This document shows, piece by piece, positions 34,923 through 46,781 of a stretch of DNA of 64,000 nucleotides. The DNA lies in assembly GCA_946122785.1 (NCBI GenBank), contig CAMGYJ010000006.1:36290066-36354065 (forward strand), given 5' to 3'. Under the pieces are notes generated by a model, which saw only the letters and a program-made list of their open reading frames with translations, was not told where the DNA came from and ran no database searches. Position 1 is the stretch's first letter, and each line of letters starts with the position of its first letter. Source of the stretch: Linum tenue (lineage: Eukaryota > Streptophyta > Magnoliopsida > Malpighiales > Linaceae). The translations under genes were made by a program, and so were the position numbers.

Positions 34923-35425
34923 ATGTTATATGAAAAAAATACACGTAAATTTTCCTTTTACATAAAACAAATGAGAAAACAATTTATGAATGAATAATAG
35001 TGAAAATAAAAAATAGAATGTGTAATTGAGCCTAACAAGTTGAAAGATGGACTCTAATTAGTTGAGTAAAAGTCAAAATAGGAGAAAATGGACCAACAAC
35101 GGGGCGTGGCGGGTTAGAAGTAGATACACATGCCCCACCACACGCTACTGCGGATCGGATAATACCTGCCCCATCGCGGATCGAGGCCGAATAGAATAAC
35201 AACACTCAATATGTTTTTACTGTAACAACAATTGCATAAGGGTATACTTAAAAAAATCTAATAAAATAAATTGAGATAAAATGAGCCAAGAAGGGGGCGT
35301 GGCGGGATAAGGCGGGTCAGAAGTAGATACACATGCCCCACCACACGCTACTATGAGTCTGATAATACATGCCCCATCGTGGATCGGGGCTAAATAGAAT
35401 AACAACACTCACTATGTTGTTACTC

Positions 35426-36862
35426 TTTTTTTTTTTTTGTAGTAAGACGGAGCGAGAAGGCGCTCCAAACCTTTAGTAAGCAATCAGCCTAGGCGTTTGA
35501 ATACCATACAATCATGGAGTAACCAGAAATTCAAAGCAGCAGTAGGGGTCTGTATCATGTGCTCGCCCACTGCATGTGAGTGTCCCTTTGACGCCAGGAA
35601 ATCAGCCGCAGCGTTCGCTTCCCGGTAGATGTGTTTGAGGACGACCTGCCAGGCTCTCTCCAACAACCTGCGAACCGGCATGACGAGCTGGTAGTGCGGA
35701 CCGCTCTCTGTCGCAGCCTGAACAAGGTCAATCGCCACTCTGGAATCCGTCTGGACCTCGACCTTCCGTGCTCCCACCTCCCAAGCTGCCCGTAAACCAA
35801 TTACAATAGCCATCAACTCCGCCCGCGTTATAGATCCTCCACCCAGGTTGGCTGTAAAAGCACTCACGAAACGCACATCCTCCTCTCGAATTACTCCACC
35901 CGCAGCTACACTCCCCGAAGCATTAATGACTGACCCATCTGTGTTAAGGCAGTGCCAACCCGTCGGCGGTGGGGTCCAAGAGATTAGCTCTCGCCATCGA
36001 GCTCGGGCTTGTTCAAAGATTTGCTCCTCCTTAGCGCAAGCACTCTGAATCTGGGTCTGCATCCTACGGGCATAATGCTGTACTACCGAGACCTCCCCCA
36101 GAACCTTTTCAAACACCCAAGCATTTCTGTTTTTCCATAGCGCCCAGCACACCACCGCAAATAGCGTAGCATCGATCTTTGTACTCCTCCCTGTAAGATA
36201 ATGAAGAAGCCAACGATCCAGTTCCTCCTGGAAGAAAATGGCGTCGGATTCCCCCTCTAGAAATGCTGCCCATGTAGCCCTTGCATAGTAACAGTCTCTT
36301 AGCACATGAAGGGTCGATTCTGGGCCATTTCCACAAACCTGGCAGGCATCTGACGAGGCCAAGTGTCTTCTGCGTCGCTCGTCGTTGGTGAGGAGACGTT
36401 GATGGGTGGCCAGCCAGAGGAATGAGCGGATCCTCTGCGTCGCCGGTGTTAGCCACACCGCCCTCCACAATCGATACTGTCCAGTTGGTCCTTCCTCGCC
36501 AGCTGTCAGCTCATAAGCCGTCTTGATAGAGAATTTCCCCGAGTCCGTCAGCCTCTAGATTGGGACATCCGGGCTCATTCCCTGGGGCGGCGGATGCAGC
36601 TGTACTTGCTGTACAAGCTCTGATGGAAGAAAATCTTGGAGATAAGCTACATTCCAATCGCCATTGAGGGTCAATTCTGCAACTGTTTGCGACCGTGCTT
36701 CCATAGGCAAATTTACTGCGAGTTCGGCCAACGTTGGGCCATCCTGCAACCAGCGATCTTCCCAAAACAAAGTGGTCGATCCGCTGCGTACGTTCCACAT
36801 CAGATCGTTTGGGAGGAAGTGAAGAACCCGTAAGACTCCCCTCCACAGATTTGAAAGTCTGC
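35426..36862 (-). mobile_element. 5'-truncated LINE (L1-type) insertion
   Basis: Minus-strand LINE 3' part: the poly-A tail appears as the T-run at 35427-35438, and coding similarity ends near 36862 where array sequence resumes. It interrupts the ~200-bp array. No clear target duplication was found. Confidence 0.75.
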
Positions 36863-36870
36863 CAAGGGCA
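35484..36870 (-). pseudogene. LINE ORF2 C-terminus: zf-RVT plus RNase H domain
   Basis: Reading on the minus strand from near 36870, the frame shows the region after reverse transcriptase (WRGVLR, SGSTTLFWEDRW). It then shows the zinc-binding zf-RVT domain (SGKFSIKTAYEL, SFLWLATHQRLLT, DACQVCGNGPESTLHVLRDC), then an RNase H-like RVT_3 domain (CLNTDGSVINASGSVAAGG, RAELMAIVIGLRAAW, VEVQTDSRVAIDLV, IYREANAAADFLASKG). It ends in TAG/TAA near 35484. One in-frame TAG at 36552-36554 replaces the conserved Trp of PIWRLTDSGKFS. RT and endonuclease are missing by 5' truncation. The family call is strong; it is not functional. Confidence 0.9.
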
Positions 36871-37480
36871 CAACAAGGGCACAAGGATAAACTTACCCAA
36901 AATCTATTAAAATAAATTAAGATAAAATGAGCCAACAACGGGGCGTGGCGGGATAGGTCGGATCAGAAGTAGATACACATGCCCCACCACACGCAACTGT
37001 GGGTTGGATTATACCTTCCCATTGCAGATCGAGGCCGAATAGAATAACAACACTCACTATGTTATTCATGTAACAACAAGGGCACAAGAGTAAACTTACC
37101 CAAAATCTAATAAAATAAATTTTAAATTAAAATATTTCTTACCCACCCCGTCTTGTTCACCCTCGCACTGCATCTCGATTCTTCTTCTCACCCCCATCGC
37201 GTCGCTTCTCCTCTGCCCCGATTCTTCCTCCGTCGCCCCAATTTCTTCCCCACTGCCCCTGCTCGTTCACGATGTACCATTGAGGTCCTTTCCTCTTACC
37301 CAACCCGAGAATCCCTTTGGAGTGCCCCTGGAATTTATTGACGGGCTTCAAAATCAAGGTTTTTTCTTGAACATCAATGGCACAGATTCATCTTACCCAG
37401 CTAGATCGTCTTCTCGATTTGCCGACAGCCCCAGAGAATCGAAAATCGGTCCAGGCAACTTATCCCTCTTGGGATCCAGT

Positions 37481-38885
37481 TGAGTCGTTCTAACTACGAC
37501 ATCCCAATCGATTGCCAAGTATAACTGCCAACCGTGTGTAGCATAGGGCAAGCAAGCAATAAGAATTTATCATACCACGGGGATCTAGGCTTACCCTACT
37601 TCCGGTTTAGGGTTTGTTATCTAGCCAACCTAGGATAGTGATTGATAGAACTAAACAAACTAACCTAGACTAACCATTAACCTAGCTATTTACAAGGTTG
37701 AGAGCTCTCTTGGGTTGAATCATCCTAGGTCCATCCTTTGGATCGATGTTGGGTATCCTCCTAGCTCGATCGACTCAACTACACTACCGTTTGCAGATGG
37801 ACTCCCTCGGGAACTACCCGAAATGACGAATCGATGGATGGGTAGTGCTCTATTCAACCTAGGGTTTCGTATAATGATAGGAGACCGCTCGAATCAACTC
37901 CCTCGGGGAATACCCGGACAATATACGATAGGAGTGATCTGAAGACGCCAAAAGGGGGCTCTAAGGGGATTATCTCCCTCCTAGGTCAAAAGCTCCATAC
38001 ATGAAAATGGAAACCCAACTCATGCCATTCATGAAAACATCCATAAATTAAGTATAATCATCAATCAATCATGGAGTTCATCACATACATCAACATTAAA
38101 CCCAAATCTAGACCTAGGGTTCTTAAACCCAAGAGAAAAGGGTGAGTTTCTAGAGAGAGAGAGGCGGGATTACAAAGAAACCTCTATATCTTCATCCTTT
38201 TCTTCTAGGCTTGATTCCTAGATTCCAAGCTTGATCAATGCCTTCAATTAAGCTCCAAGATCACACTCTCTCTCTCACTAGAACTCCCCTTTGGTGTTTT
38301 GGGTTGAAACCCTAGAGAAGAAAGTGTTCCTTCTCCAAAAACTAGCTCCCTTTTATCTCTCCCCGCTGTTATCTTCATATTTGCCCGAAAGTGACCAGTT
38401 CACGGTCGCGTTGTCCAGTTCACGGCTGTGAACACCTAAACGCATCCCTGAACTCAGTGTCATCTCCAAAACGTACCGCTTCACTCTCCTGGGTTCACGG
38501 GTTGCACTCAATGGTCACGGTCTTGTTGACCGTGAACTCGCCTTGCGCCAGTAACGACAGATTTCTCCCTGGACGCCTCGCAGTTCACGGTTTGTGGTTC
38601 CAGTTCACGGACTTAGAGACCATGAACTCCAATGTCAGGTTGTGAACTGCAGCTGATTCTTAGACGTCTGCGCTTCTTAAACCGTGAATTTGGACGTTTT
38701 TTCACCGTTTGACACTTTTCGACCTCCAATCGTCCAAAACTCATCCTCGACCCTTCCACGCGTGCTAGGACCTGAAATGTATCAAAACAAGCACAACCTA
38801 GCGTGAAATATGTCGAGGTACGATGAAATTCAAAGCCAAATGATCAATATATGAGGGTGAAAAGTGTACAATTGGACGTGAATCA
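37481..38885 (-). repeat. Reversed A element 3' LTR
   Basis: 1,405 bp. The reverse complement starts TGATTCACGTCCAATTGT and ends in a mutated GACTCA. Carries GTTCACGG/CCGTGAAC repeats at 38395-38700. Confidence 0.87.
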
Positions 38886-38898
38886 CTCCCCCACACTT
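38886..38898 (-). other. Polypurine tract of the reversed A element
   Basis: Reverse complement reads AAGTGTGGGGGAG directly before the LTR start, as in the forward copy. Confidence 0.7.
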
Positions 38899-40900
38899 GA
38901 ACGTTTGCTTGTCCCCAAGCAAACCAAACATAAAACAAGGTAGGCTTGCAACTTCTCTTTTTCAACAAAATTTTTGAGGCATGTCATAGGGCACAAAATA
39001 AATGAATCACAATGGTTATTTGACATCGACCTATGGAAAAAGACAAATTAATCATGACAACCACCACAAACGACATTCGACTGTATTAGGATTGTGCAAA
39101 TGAAGAGTTCTCACATTATTCTTGAACCAACACACAACATGCCTCGACGAATCACCAGTCATAGTTACTCATGCATGAAGATTACATCATAGGAACCAAC
39201 GATTGAGCAACCTAGGTCCTCACCGGGGTATAAGAAATGAGCAAAACATGATGAATGAATCACTCACTCTCAACCAGTGGGGTCAGGACCATTTGATGGA
39301 AAAGATGTGCATGTTCATGCTCAATCCTAACGTCTCTTTACCATGACGGTAACCTCTAAATGTTAGAGTTCACAAGATGGGTGTCATTGCTAGCTTGTCC
39401 GTAGGTCTTAGACACGGGTTCAAATGACTGGCTAGGGTCTAGGACATGGGAAAAAAGGTTGTTTGGGTGGTGGAAAACACAACACGAGGTTCCACATCTT
39501 CAACTTAAACCATCAAAAGTTTCTATGGTTTTAACTAAGAACCTTTCCTACAATCAACGGCCACTAGCTTCGACCAAAAACACACTTCCCACACTTCCGA
39601 AACACAACCAATCACCAACCCTTTCACAACTATCTTTCTTTCTACATTTGCTATTCAATTTTAAGCACAAGAGTGTGGTAGGAGAACAACATGTAAGTGT
39701 TCCTAAAGCTGGAATGCTAAGCAACACTTCTAAGAGCATGTTAAACATTTATTATATTTTTGGTGGCCTCTCTTTTCTCCTTTGCCCTTTTATTGATATC
39801 TTTTTCTCTTTTTTTTTCTTTTCTTTACTCCTTTCCTTGAGGGCGATAAAGAACTAAAAACATGCCACATTTTGTAACTTAAGGAACAATGCTCCCATTT
39901 ACGAACTACCTCCACACTCACTTCACTTCTTAGCAAAACCATACACAAATCACTCATGTGGAACCTCGTTTAAGCTCAAATGGTATGAATGGAGCTTCCA
40001 AACACAAGGGTGACTCGATAACGGTGTAGACACGAAGAAAGTAGGGTCGCTCTATCTAAATCAATCAAGCTCAAGTAGTGTGAGCTACCTAACACTAGAA
40101 CGACCCTTAGACACACGACTCAAAAGGGCTGACTAAGGGATAATATGATCAGGTCGGTCAACTTTTGGGTCGTGGGCTAATCTTATGCCTCCATCTTCCT
40201 CGCTAGCAACAACATGAATGCTACGCATCATGTAAAGGGGGATCTATCGCACAAGAACGAAACGAACGACACAAGTCTCACATGGATACCTTGGTGCTCA
40301 ATCATTCATTCTCACTCCCTAAACTCGATGCATAGGAAACTGTGAAAAGCAAGTATTCGATTCAAACATCTATCGGGTCACAAACATATGAGAAATGAGC
40401 CTATGCACAAACCTAATACATGTCTCAATCATCAGCATAGGTCGCACACAATCACAAGCAAATCATCCATAGACAATGCTAATAACCACGAGATTCAAAA
40501 CAAATCACCACAAAGTGCCACTACGATCATGCAAATGTAGAAATTGTTATGCTTTGAGCCCTCAAATTTTAAAAATCTGGGCATACAACTAGGCTCCAAG
40601 CATTCTAAATCACACCAAACATTCACACACACATGCATAATGGACTACCCCCCACACTTATGTTCGACATTTCCCTCAATGGCGTAAAGTAGGGAAGTAG
40701 AACAATGTTACCGGTACGATGTGAATGTTGGTAGTAGGGATCGGAGGTCGGTCGAGATCCGGAGGAGCAAGGAGACGGCAATACACCACCAAAATATCTC
40801 CAATGGTCTTCTTATTGGAGCGGAAAGTAAACAAACCGATGGTAGATGGGTTGCCTCCCACCAAACGCCTCTTTAACTTTGTGAGCCGGGAGGTTGCTCC
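38899..40900 (-). other. Reversed A element spacer, non-coding
   Basis: Corresponds to 27694-29699 of the forward copy, including CTTGTCCCCAAGCAAACC near the PPT and CCACACTTATG with TCAATGGCG near 40655-40685. No ORF is conserved. Confidence 0.7.
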
Positions 40901-42132
40901 TCAAGTTCTGGTCCACCCTAAAACCTCTTTGAAGTTGAGGTTCTCATCGGTGAGGTGATATCTCAAGTCACGAGCATTGGACGAGTCCATGATTGAGGGC
41001 TCGTGAAGTTGAGTGGGTTTGAGGCTCCACCCATGAGACCTCTTCTTCTTTCCTTCTTCCTTCTCTTTTCCCCACATCATGTAATGCATCATCGATTTAC
41101 CACCATCGCATCCACCAAGAGGGATCGCCAATGGTTTGGCCTTGGCTTGGCAAAGAGCCGCAAATGGGTCCTTCTCCAAAAGCGCATCGAGGTCTGTGGA
41201 AAGCTTTCATAGTCCTTGTAACTTGTGCATGCTTCATCCACCTCGACCTCGTCTTCATCTTGAACGCCACTTTCTCCTTCTACTTCATCTTCGACCGCCC
41301 TTCCTTCTTCTTCAATTTTCTCCTCCCTTTGGGAACCATCAAGATCTTCCTCCTCTTCAAAGCTCACTTTCTCTTCTTCACCCTCTTCTTTCACCTTCCC
41401 ATTCATGTATTCAAGCACGGTTTAGAGGGAAAATGCCATGCAAGATCATATAAAGGATTCTCTTGCTCCTCCATACTTGTGAATTGGTCTTCAAATTTGC
41501 TCTCGGGAAGGGTGTGAAAGTCATCAATGCAACCTTTTTGTTCATCCTCACCAAGGAAGCTCTCCGGGGTGAGTTCTTCATGCTCCACACAATTGTCATT
41601 GATCGTTCCTTCAACCTCCTATTTCTCCTCCAATGATGAGAGGCGATAGCTTCCACAAGCACGTGCCACCTTCTTTTCTAATGTCAAACTGGGGGGGTTG
41701 TAAATCCGTGTTGGAGCTTGTTCTTACAAATTTCTCCATGATAAGCTCCAACTTGGACTTCTCTTCGGGTTGTGGGAGATCCAAGCTCGAGCACCCTTCG
41801 TCAGTGCCTCGAACAAACCTCTCCACCAAGAGCTCCAATTTTCTCTTTGGATCCGGTTGTGGAGTGGCACAAGGTCTTGAGGAATGCCCCATGAAAGCCT
41901 CCATTGCCAAATCCAACTTGGATTTCTCCTCGGTTTGTGGAGGGAAGTTTTCTTCGTATAGGAAAGCTTCTTGAAATCCCCAATGGTATGCTTGTTCTTC
42001 TTGGAAGGACGGTTGGTAATAGAACCCAGATCCTTGGCTTTCCCCTTCTTGTTCACTCCATGAAGCTCCGGGGTACCCACTCTCAAGTGGTGGTGGATAC
42101 CCCCACATGTCGGTGAAGTCGTAAGGATCCAT
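40901..42132 (-). pseudogene. Family-A acidic ORF, reversed copy
   Basis: Starts at 42132 with MDPYDFTDMWGYPPP and stays open for 173 codons to 41611, better preserved than the N-terminal third of the forward copy (which has three stops there). After that the frame shifts several times: EELTPESFLGEDEQKGC at 41588-41403, an E-rich part at 41418-41089 and the C-terminal IMDSSNARDLRYHLTDENL at 41179-40901. Comparing the two copies gives the ancestral layout: aromatic/Gly/Pro N-terminus, repeated KSKLEL blocks, LTLEEKVARAC-type block, acidic stretch, conserved C-terminus. Function unknown. Confidence 0.75.
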
Positions 42133-42283
42133 GATTCATAACCTACACAAACAAAAAGACAAAAACAAAATCAAACAAACACAAACCACCCTTATAAGAG
42201 AATAGTGGGTAAACAAAACACAAAACGAAAACAAAATGGCTAAAGTAACGACCTAAACCTTTTTTAAAATTACCTAGAATGGT

Positions 42284-42301
42284 TCCCCGACAACGGCGCC
42301 A
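42284..42301 (-). other. Primer-binding site of the reversed A element
   Basis: Reverse complement TGGCGCCGTTGTCGGGGA matches the tRNA-Asp 3' end with one mismatch. Confidence 0.85.
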
Positions 42302-42307
42302 AAAAGT

Positions 42308-43919
42308 TGACTCGTTCTAACTACCAATGTAGTCAAAAGCGAGTTTCTAAGTAGAAACGTTCTGATGATTTAGGAGCGTAATATCGTAAGTTTTTAAGCT
42401 GAGTTTTTAACTACATAAGTTATAAAAACTGAGATTTTGTGTAGAAGCGTTTTACTGACATAGAAACTTAAATCGTAAGTTTTTAAGTTTTAAAGCACGA
42501 TTTTGACTACATTGCTAACTACGACATCCCAATCGAAGGCCAAGTATAACTGCCGACCGGGTGTAGCATAGGGCAAGCAAACAATAAGAATTTATCGTAC
42601 CACGGGGATCTAGGCTTACCCTACTTCAGGTTTAGGGTTCGTTATCTAGCCAACCTAGGATATTGATTGAGAGACCTAAACTAACTAACCTATACTAACC
42701 ACTAACCTAGATATTTACAAGGTTGGGAGTTCTCTTGGGTTGAATCGTCCTAGGTCCGTTCTTTGGATCGATGTTGGGTATCCTCCTAGCTCGATTGACT
42801 CAACTACACTATCGTTTGGAGATGGACTCCCTTGGGAACGACCCGGAATGGTGAATCGAGTGCTCTATTCAACCTAGGGTTTCGTATAATGATAGGAGAC
42901 CGGTCGAATCAACTCCCTCGGGGACTACCCGGACAATATACGATAGGAATGACCCGAACACGCCAAAAAGGGGTTCTAAGGGGATTATCTCCCTCCTAGG
43001 TCAAAAGCTCAATACATGAAAATAGAAACCCAACTCATGCCATTCATGAAAACATCCATCAACTAAGGGGATTATCTCCCTCCTAGGTCAAAAGCTCAAT
43101 ACATGAAAATGGAAACCCAACTCATGCCATTCATGAAAACATCCATCAATTAAGTAAAATCATCAATCAATCATGGACTTTGTCACATACATCAACATTA
43201 AACCCAAATCTTGACCTAGGGTTCTTAAACCCAAGAGAAAATGGTGAGTTTCTAGAGAGAGAGAGATGACGGATTACAAAGAAACCTCTAGATCTTCATC
43301 TTCTTCTTCTAGGCTTGATTCCTAGCTCCTGAGCTTGATCAATGCCTTTAATTAAGCTCCAAAAACCAGCTCCCTTTTCTCTCTCCCTGCAATTGTCTTG
43401 ATATTTGCCTGAAAGTGACTAGTTCACGGTTGCGTTGGCCAATGGACAATTCATGGTCGTGAACACCTAAACGCGTCAGTGAAATCAGTGTCGTCTCCAA
43501 AACGCACCGCTTCACTCTCCTGGGTTCACGGTTTGCACTCATTGTTCACGGTCTTGTTGACTGTGTACTCGCCTTGCGCTAGTAACGGTAGATTTCTCCC
43601 TGGACGCCTCACGGTTCACGGTTTGTGGTTCCAGTTCACGGCCTTAGAGGTCGAGAAATCCAATGCCAGGCCGTGATCTCCAACTAATTCTTAGACGCCT
43701 CTGCTTCTTACACCGTGAATTTGGACGTTTTTTTCACTTTTTGGCACTTTTCGACCTCCAATCGTCCCACAACTTGTCCTCGACCCTTCCATGCGTGATA
43801 GGACCTGAAATGTATCAAAACAAGCACAACCTAGCGTGAAATATGTCGAGGTACGAAGGAATGCAAAGCCAAACGATTAAGATATGAGGGGGAAAATGTG
43901 TACAATCGGACCCGAATCA
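42308..43919 (-). repeat. Reversed A element 5' LTR
   Basis: 1,612 bp, complement TGATTCGGGTCCGATTGT...GAGTCA. Contains a local duplication (GGGGATTATCTCCCTCCTAG at 42978 and again near 43066) absent from the other LTR, and the MITE at 42325-42514. Confidence 0.88.
42325..42514. mobile_element. 190-bp hAT-type MITE in the LTR
   Basis: Ends CAATGTAGTCAAAAGCGAG and (right complement) CAATGTAGTCAAAATCGTG, flanked by perfect 8-bp direct repeats CTAACTAC (42317-42324 and 42515-42522). The other LTR of the same element has the empty site TTCTAACTACGACATCC at about 37488. 8-bp TSD points to hAT. Confidence 0.88.
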
Positions 43920-44268
43920 CCAGTTTCTTTTGAAGCTTCACCAACTGTTCACTCACTTCCTTCTCAATCCCAATCTCTTGCTCACCATCCACCACCTGCC
44001 TTTTCTCACTCTTCCGATCAGGAGTCAGATTCCTGTGAAATGGCTAGAGATTCAAGCTTTCAAATTTGGTGGTTTTTTATTTCACAGAAACCAGAAGAAA
44101 TGAAAAGGGAAGAAGCGAAGACAAAACATATAGTTTGGTTTTGGTCCTCTTTCTCTTGGACAAGAATTGGGCTTGGAAATAGACTTTGGCCTAAAAGTCA
44201 TTAAACTGTAAAAATGAAAGGCAAAAAAGAAAAGGAAACATTTGGAGTCATAGATTCAATAGATATTC

Positions 44269-44673
44269 TGTTGGAAACACATTAATTGCAGTTTTGGTTA
44301 TTCAATATTATTTGTCTGTTTTGGATGATTGGGGGATTATTTGGGGAATTCGGGAAATAAACAGGGTGTTGATTGTTATATTAATTTAGTTGGGTAGGAA
44401 ATAGACATTATCAGGACTATACAATCTGTAATTAGTGGGATTATTCTCATTGGGCAATTACAAAACCAATTATTCAACCCTAATCCTCCCTCTCTCTCCC
44501 TCCTCCCACGTCTCTCTTCTTCTTCCTTCCCCGAGGTTGCCGCGACAGCCGCTTCTCCCCAAACCCCCTCGATCTCTCAACTCCCTTCCTCTCAAATCCC
44601 TAGCTTGGTTATTCTCTCATTGACCCAGCCAATTCCCCAATTCCGTGATCTGTTAGGAACTTGGTTTCTAAGA
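44269..44673 (+). repeat. Element D 5' LTR
   Basis: 405 bp, same length as the 3' LTR. Contains CTCTCTCCCTCCTCC and a TTGGG...TTCCCAATTCC-rich end. Confidence 0.9.
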
Positions 44674-44674
44674 C

Positions 44675-44690
44675 CTAGTATCAGAGCACG
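44675..44690 (+). other. Primer-binding site of D (initiator tRNA-Met type)
   Basis: TAGTATCAGAGCACGG, one change from TGGTATCAGAGC, two bases after the LTR. Confidence 0.75.
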
Positions 44691-44740
44691 GTTCGAGAGT
44701 GAGTTTCACATAACTCTTGAACCAGGGCGGACGTAAGAAG

Positions 44741-46736
44741 ATGATGGTGTAGAACAAGACACAATCCGTGGCAGAGTAGGCGGTCAAGAAAGCCACCAAG
44801 GCTGGCGACAAGGGCCTCGACGGCGTGGTGGAGGGCGAGACGGAGCTCGAGGCGGTGAAGGCGGTGGTGCACGAGCACTTAGGAGCGCTGGCTCGACTCG
44901 AGGAAGGGCTGGTGAGGCTGCAGGCAGAAGCGAAGAACGATGCTGAGGGTCTTCGTCAGATGTTGGAGAACCTGATGGGAGCTGTAGCATTGCTACAGGC
45001 GAAGGAGATCGGAGCGGAGATCGCGGCGAGGCCAACTCTGGTCTCGTCCAAGTCGGCGGCACGACAGGCAGAGGGGTGACCGTAGTGAGGCTAACCACGG
45101 TCCCGGCCGAATCGGCGGTGAACGGCGGAGGCGCGACAGGCGGGGGGCTCTCCTCGGTCAAGACAGCGGCGGTGCCGAAGGGCGAGGCGGCGGCGGAGGC
45201 TGAAGGGGAAAAGGCGGCGGACAAGGAGCCTGGCAACGCAGAACGCGCGACCATCAGAGCGCGTGGGCGTGGGCGTGGTCGTGGGTCGGGTCTGTTAGAG
45301 ACACCGTCGGCCCAAGAGATCACGACCATGCGGGGCCTAAGTTGAGTTTCGGGCCGGATGAACCGATGGGCCAAGGAGGGAAGCTGGGCCGTGGCAAGGA
45401 ACCCAATGGGCTGGGGTGGTTGGGCCTTGATGAGGAAGATGAGCTGGACCTGACCGGGCAGGCAAGGAGCTCGGTCGGGAAGGGTGTGATTGGGCGGGGC
45501 TCGACGAAGGAGGCGGATCGACCACCTGGGTGGGGCCCGGCACAGGGCGGATGGACTAGGGTAGGCCGAGAAGACTCGGGCCGGCAAGGGTGGACCGGAC
45601 CGGGGGTGAACCGGCGAGTTGAACCGGACCGACCAGTTTCTGGGCAGATCGGGTGGTAGGGGACCAGAAGCCGGAAGAGAGCTCGCCAGGGGTTCTGGAC
45701 CCTCTTATCCGTCGTTTCATGGTCCCCGCTCGCCGGTGGGACACAAGGTGGGACCGGACGAATATGAGGAGTACCCATTCGAGGAGGAAGAGGGGTGGGG
45801 CCGAGGCAGAGGATCGCAGCTTTTCTGGGACTATCATGACCGAGTTTCGGGCTACGAAAGGTATGACGGCTACCCTCGTGGCTTTGATGGTGACCTGGTA
45901 TTTAGGGATAAACCTCCTACCATTGAGTTTCCGAAATCCAATGGTCAGGAGGATGCGGGCCTTTGGTTGTATGCAGCTGATAGATGGTTCAAAAACCATC
46001 CCACCAAGGAAGAGAGAAAGGCGCATGTGGCGTCTTTTACTTAGAGGGGGACACACTACAGTGGTGGGAATGGCTAGAGCGATCGTGCGCACCTGCCCAG
46101 ACCTTGATCACCTGGCCCTTGTTCAAGAAGGAGCTGCGATACCAGTTTGGTAAGTCGGAAGGGTGGGCGCCGGAGCAACTGGCTAAGTTGTGTCAGACGG
46201 GAACAATGACGGAGTACAAGGCATAATTTTTCAAATTGGGCAATCAATGCAAGGGAGTACCGGAGGAGACCCTGGTTGGGTTGTGTATGGCTGGCCTAAA
46301 GCCAGAGATCGCCGCAGCGGTTAAGGTTTTTGAACCAGACTCGCTGCGGTATGCTTTTCGTCTTGCAGGTTATAACGAGGAGGAGCTGGCCAGCTGGAGG
46401 AGCACGATTGGGCGCTTCTCGAGAGCAAGCAGAAGTGGAGGTGGTGGCATCGGGTCGGGCGGCGGAGGAGCGAACGCGTCCATTGGAGCAGGCTCGACTA
46501 TAGCTGGCGCCGTCACCTCAACTCGGAAAGTCCCTAGGCCACCCCCGAAGGGATTCGTGCGACTATCACCCCAGGAGATTGATCAGAAGAGAAGAGAGGG
46601 AACGTGTTTCAACTGTGACGAGAGGTTCACTATGGGACACAACTGCGCCAAGCCCGACTTGATGATGCTGGTGGGCCGCTGGGAAGATGAGGCGGAGGAG
46701 GAAGTAGCAAAAGAAGGGCCGCTGGATTTGGAGTAG
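44741..46736 (+). pseudogene. Ty3/gypsy gag polyprotein of D, frameshifted
   Basis: Coding similarity starts at ATG 44741 but meets TAG after three codons and again near 44777. A helical stretch rich in E/A/L follows (44825-45079), then a shift near 45070 and a Gly/Arg-rich GRGRGRG region. The gag core is in two frames: KPPTIEFPKSNGQEDAGLWL (to 46044) and then YLEGDTLQWWEWLE, LFKKELRYQFG, ETLVGLCMAGLKPEI. It finishes with a CCHC-type knuckle CFNCDERFTMGHNC near 46605-46645. A further stop lies at 46224-46226 (TAA after MTEYKA). Gag packages the RNA. At least two shifts and three stops mean no intact protein. Confidence 0.85.
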
Positions 46737-46781
46737 GAGCCACAACCTTGAGGGCAAGGTTGTTTTTCAAGAAGGCGGGGA

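Larger units (their letters stand above)
35080..37130. repeat. ~200-bp tandem array of Pack-MULE-end sequence
   Basis: Three starts of the same terminal sequence (GAGGCCGAATAGAATAACAA or variant) at 35183, 35396 and 37031, each preceded by GATC. Each is followed by ACTGTAACAACA, AAATCTAATAAAATAAATT and then GGGGCGTGGCGGGATA...ACATGCCCCACCACACGC. Spacing is 213 bp for the first pair and about 198 bp for the second once the LINE (35426-36862) is removed. The start matches the left TIR of the Pack-MULE at 778. Confidence 0.7.
37481..43919 (-). mobile_element. Reversed copy of element A
   Basis: 6,439 bp on the minus strand, flanked by perfect 5-bp duplications CCAGT (37476-37480 and 43920-43924). 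5' LTR 42308-43919 (1,612 bp, including a 190-bp MITE), PBS 42284-42301, internal ORF remnant 42132-40901, spacer, PPT at 38886-38896 and 3' LTR 37481-38885 (1,405 bp). Like the forward copy it lacks gag and pol. Without the MITE and its duplication the two LTRs are about 1,414 and 1,405 bp. Confidence 0.9.
37377..44204 (+). pseudogene. 127-codon gene-like ORF split by the reversed A element
   Basis: ATG 37377 opens a frame that runs to 37480. After removal of 37481-43919 and one CCAGT copy it continues without shift from 43925 to a stop at 44202-44204. The joined protein is Ser/Pro/Gln-rich (PTVHSLPSQSQSLAHHPPP) and ends with SFQIWWFFIS and basic residues. I do not recognise it. The CT-rich DNA before it (37150-37290) looks like a plant leader. 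The context suggests a captured host segment in the second Pack-MULE. The uninterrupted frame across the insertion is seen; origin and function are inference. Confidence 0.45.

Noticed and set aside
44784..45587. 267-codon minus-strand ORF rich in Pro/Ser/Ala
   Set aside because: It is antisense to the GC-rich linker of element D gag; composition produces a long open frame and no domain is visible.
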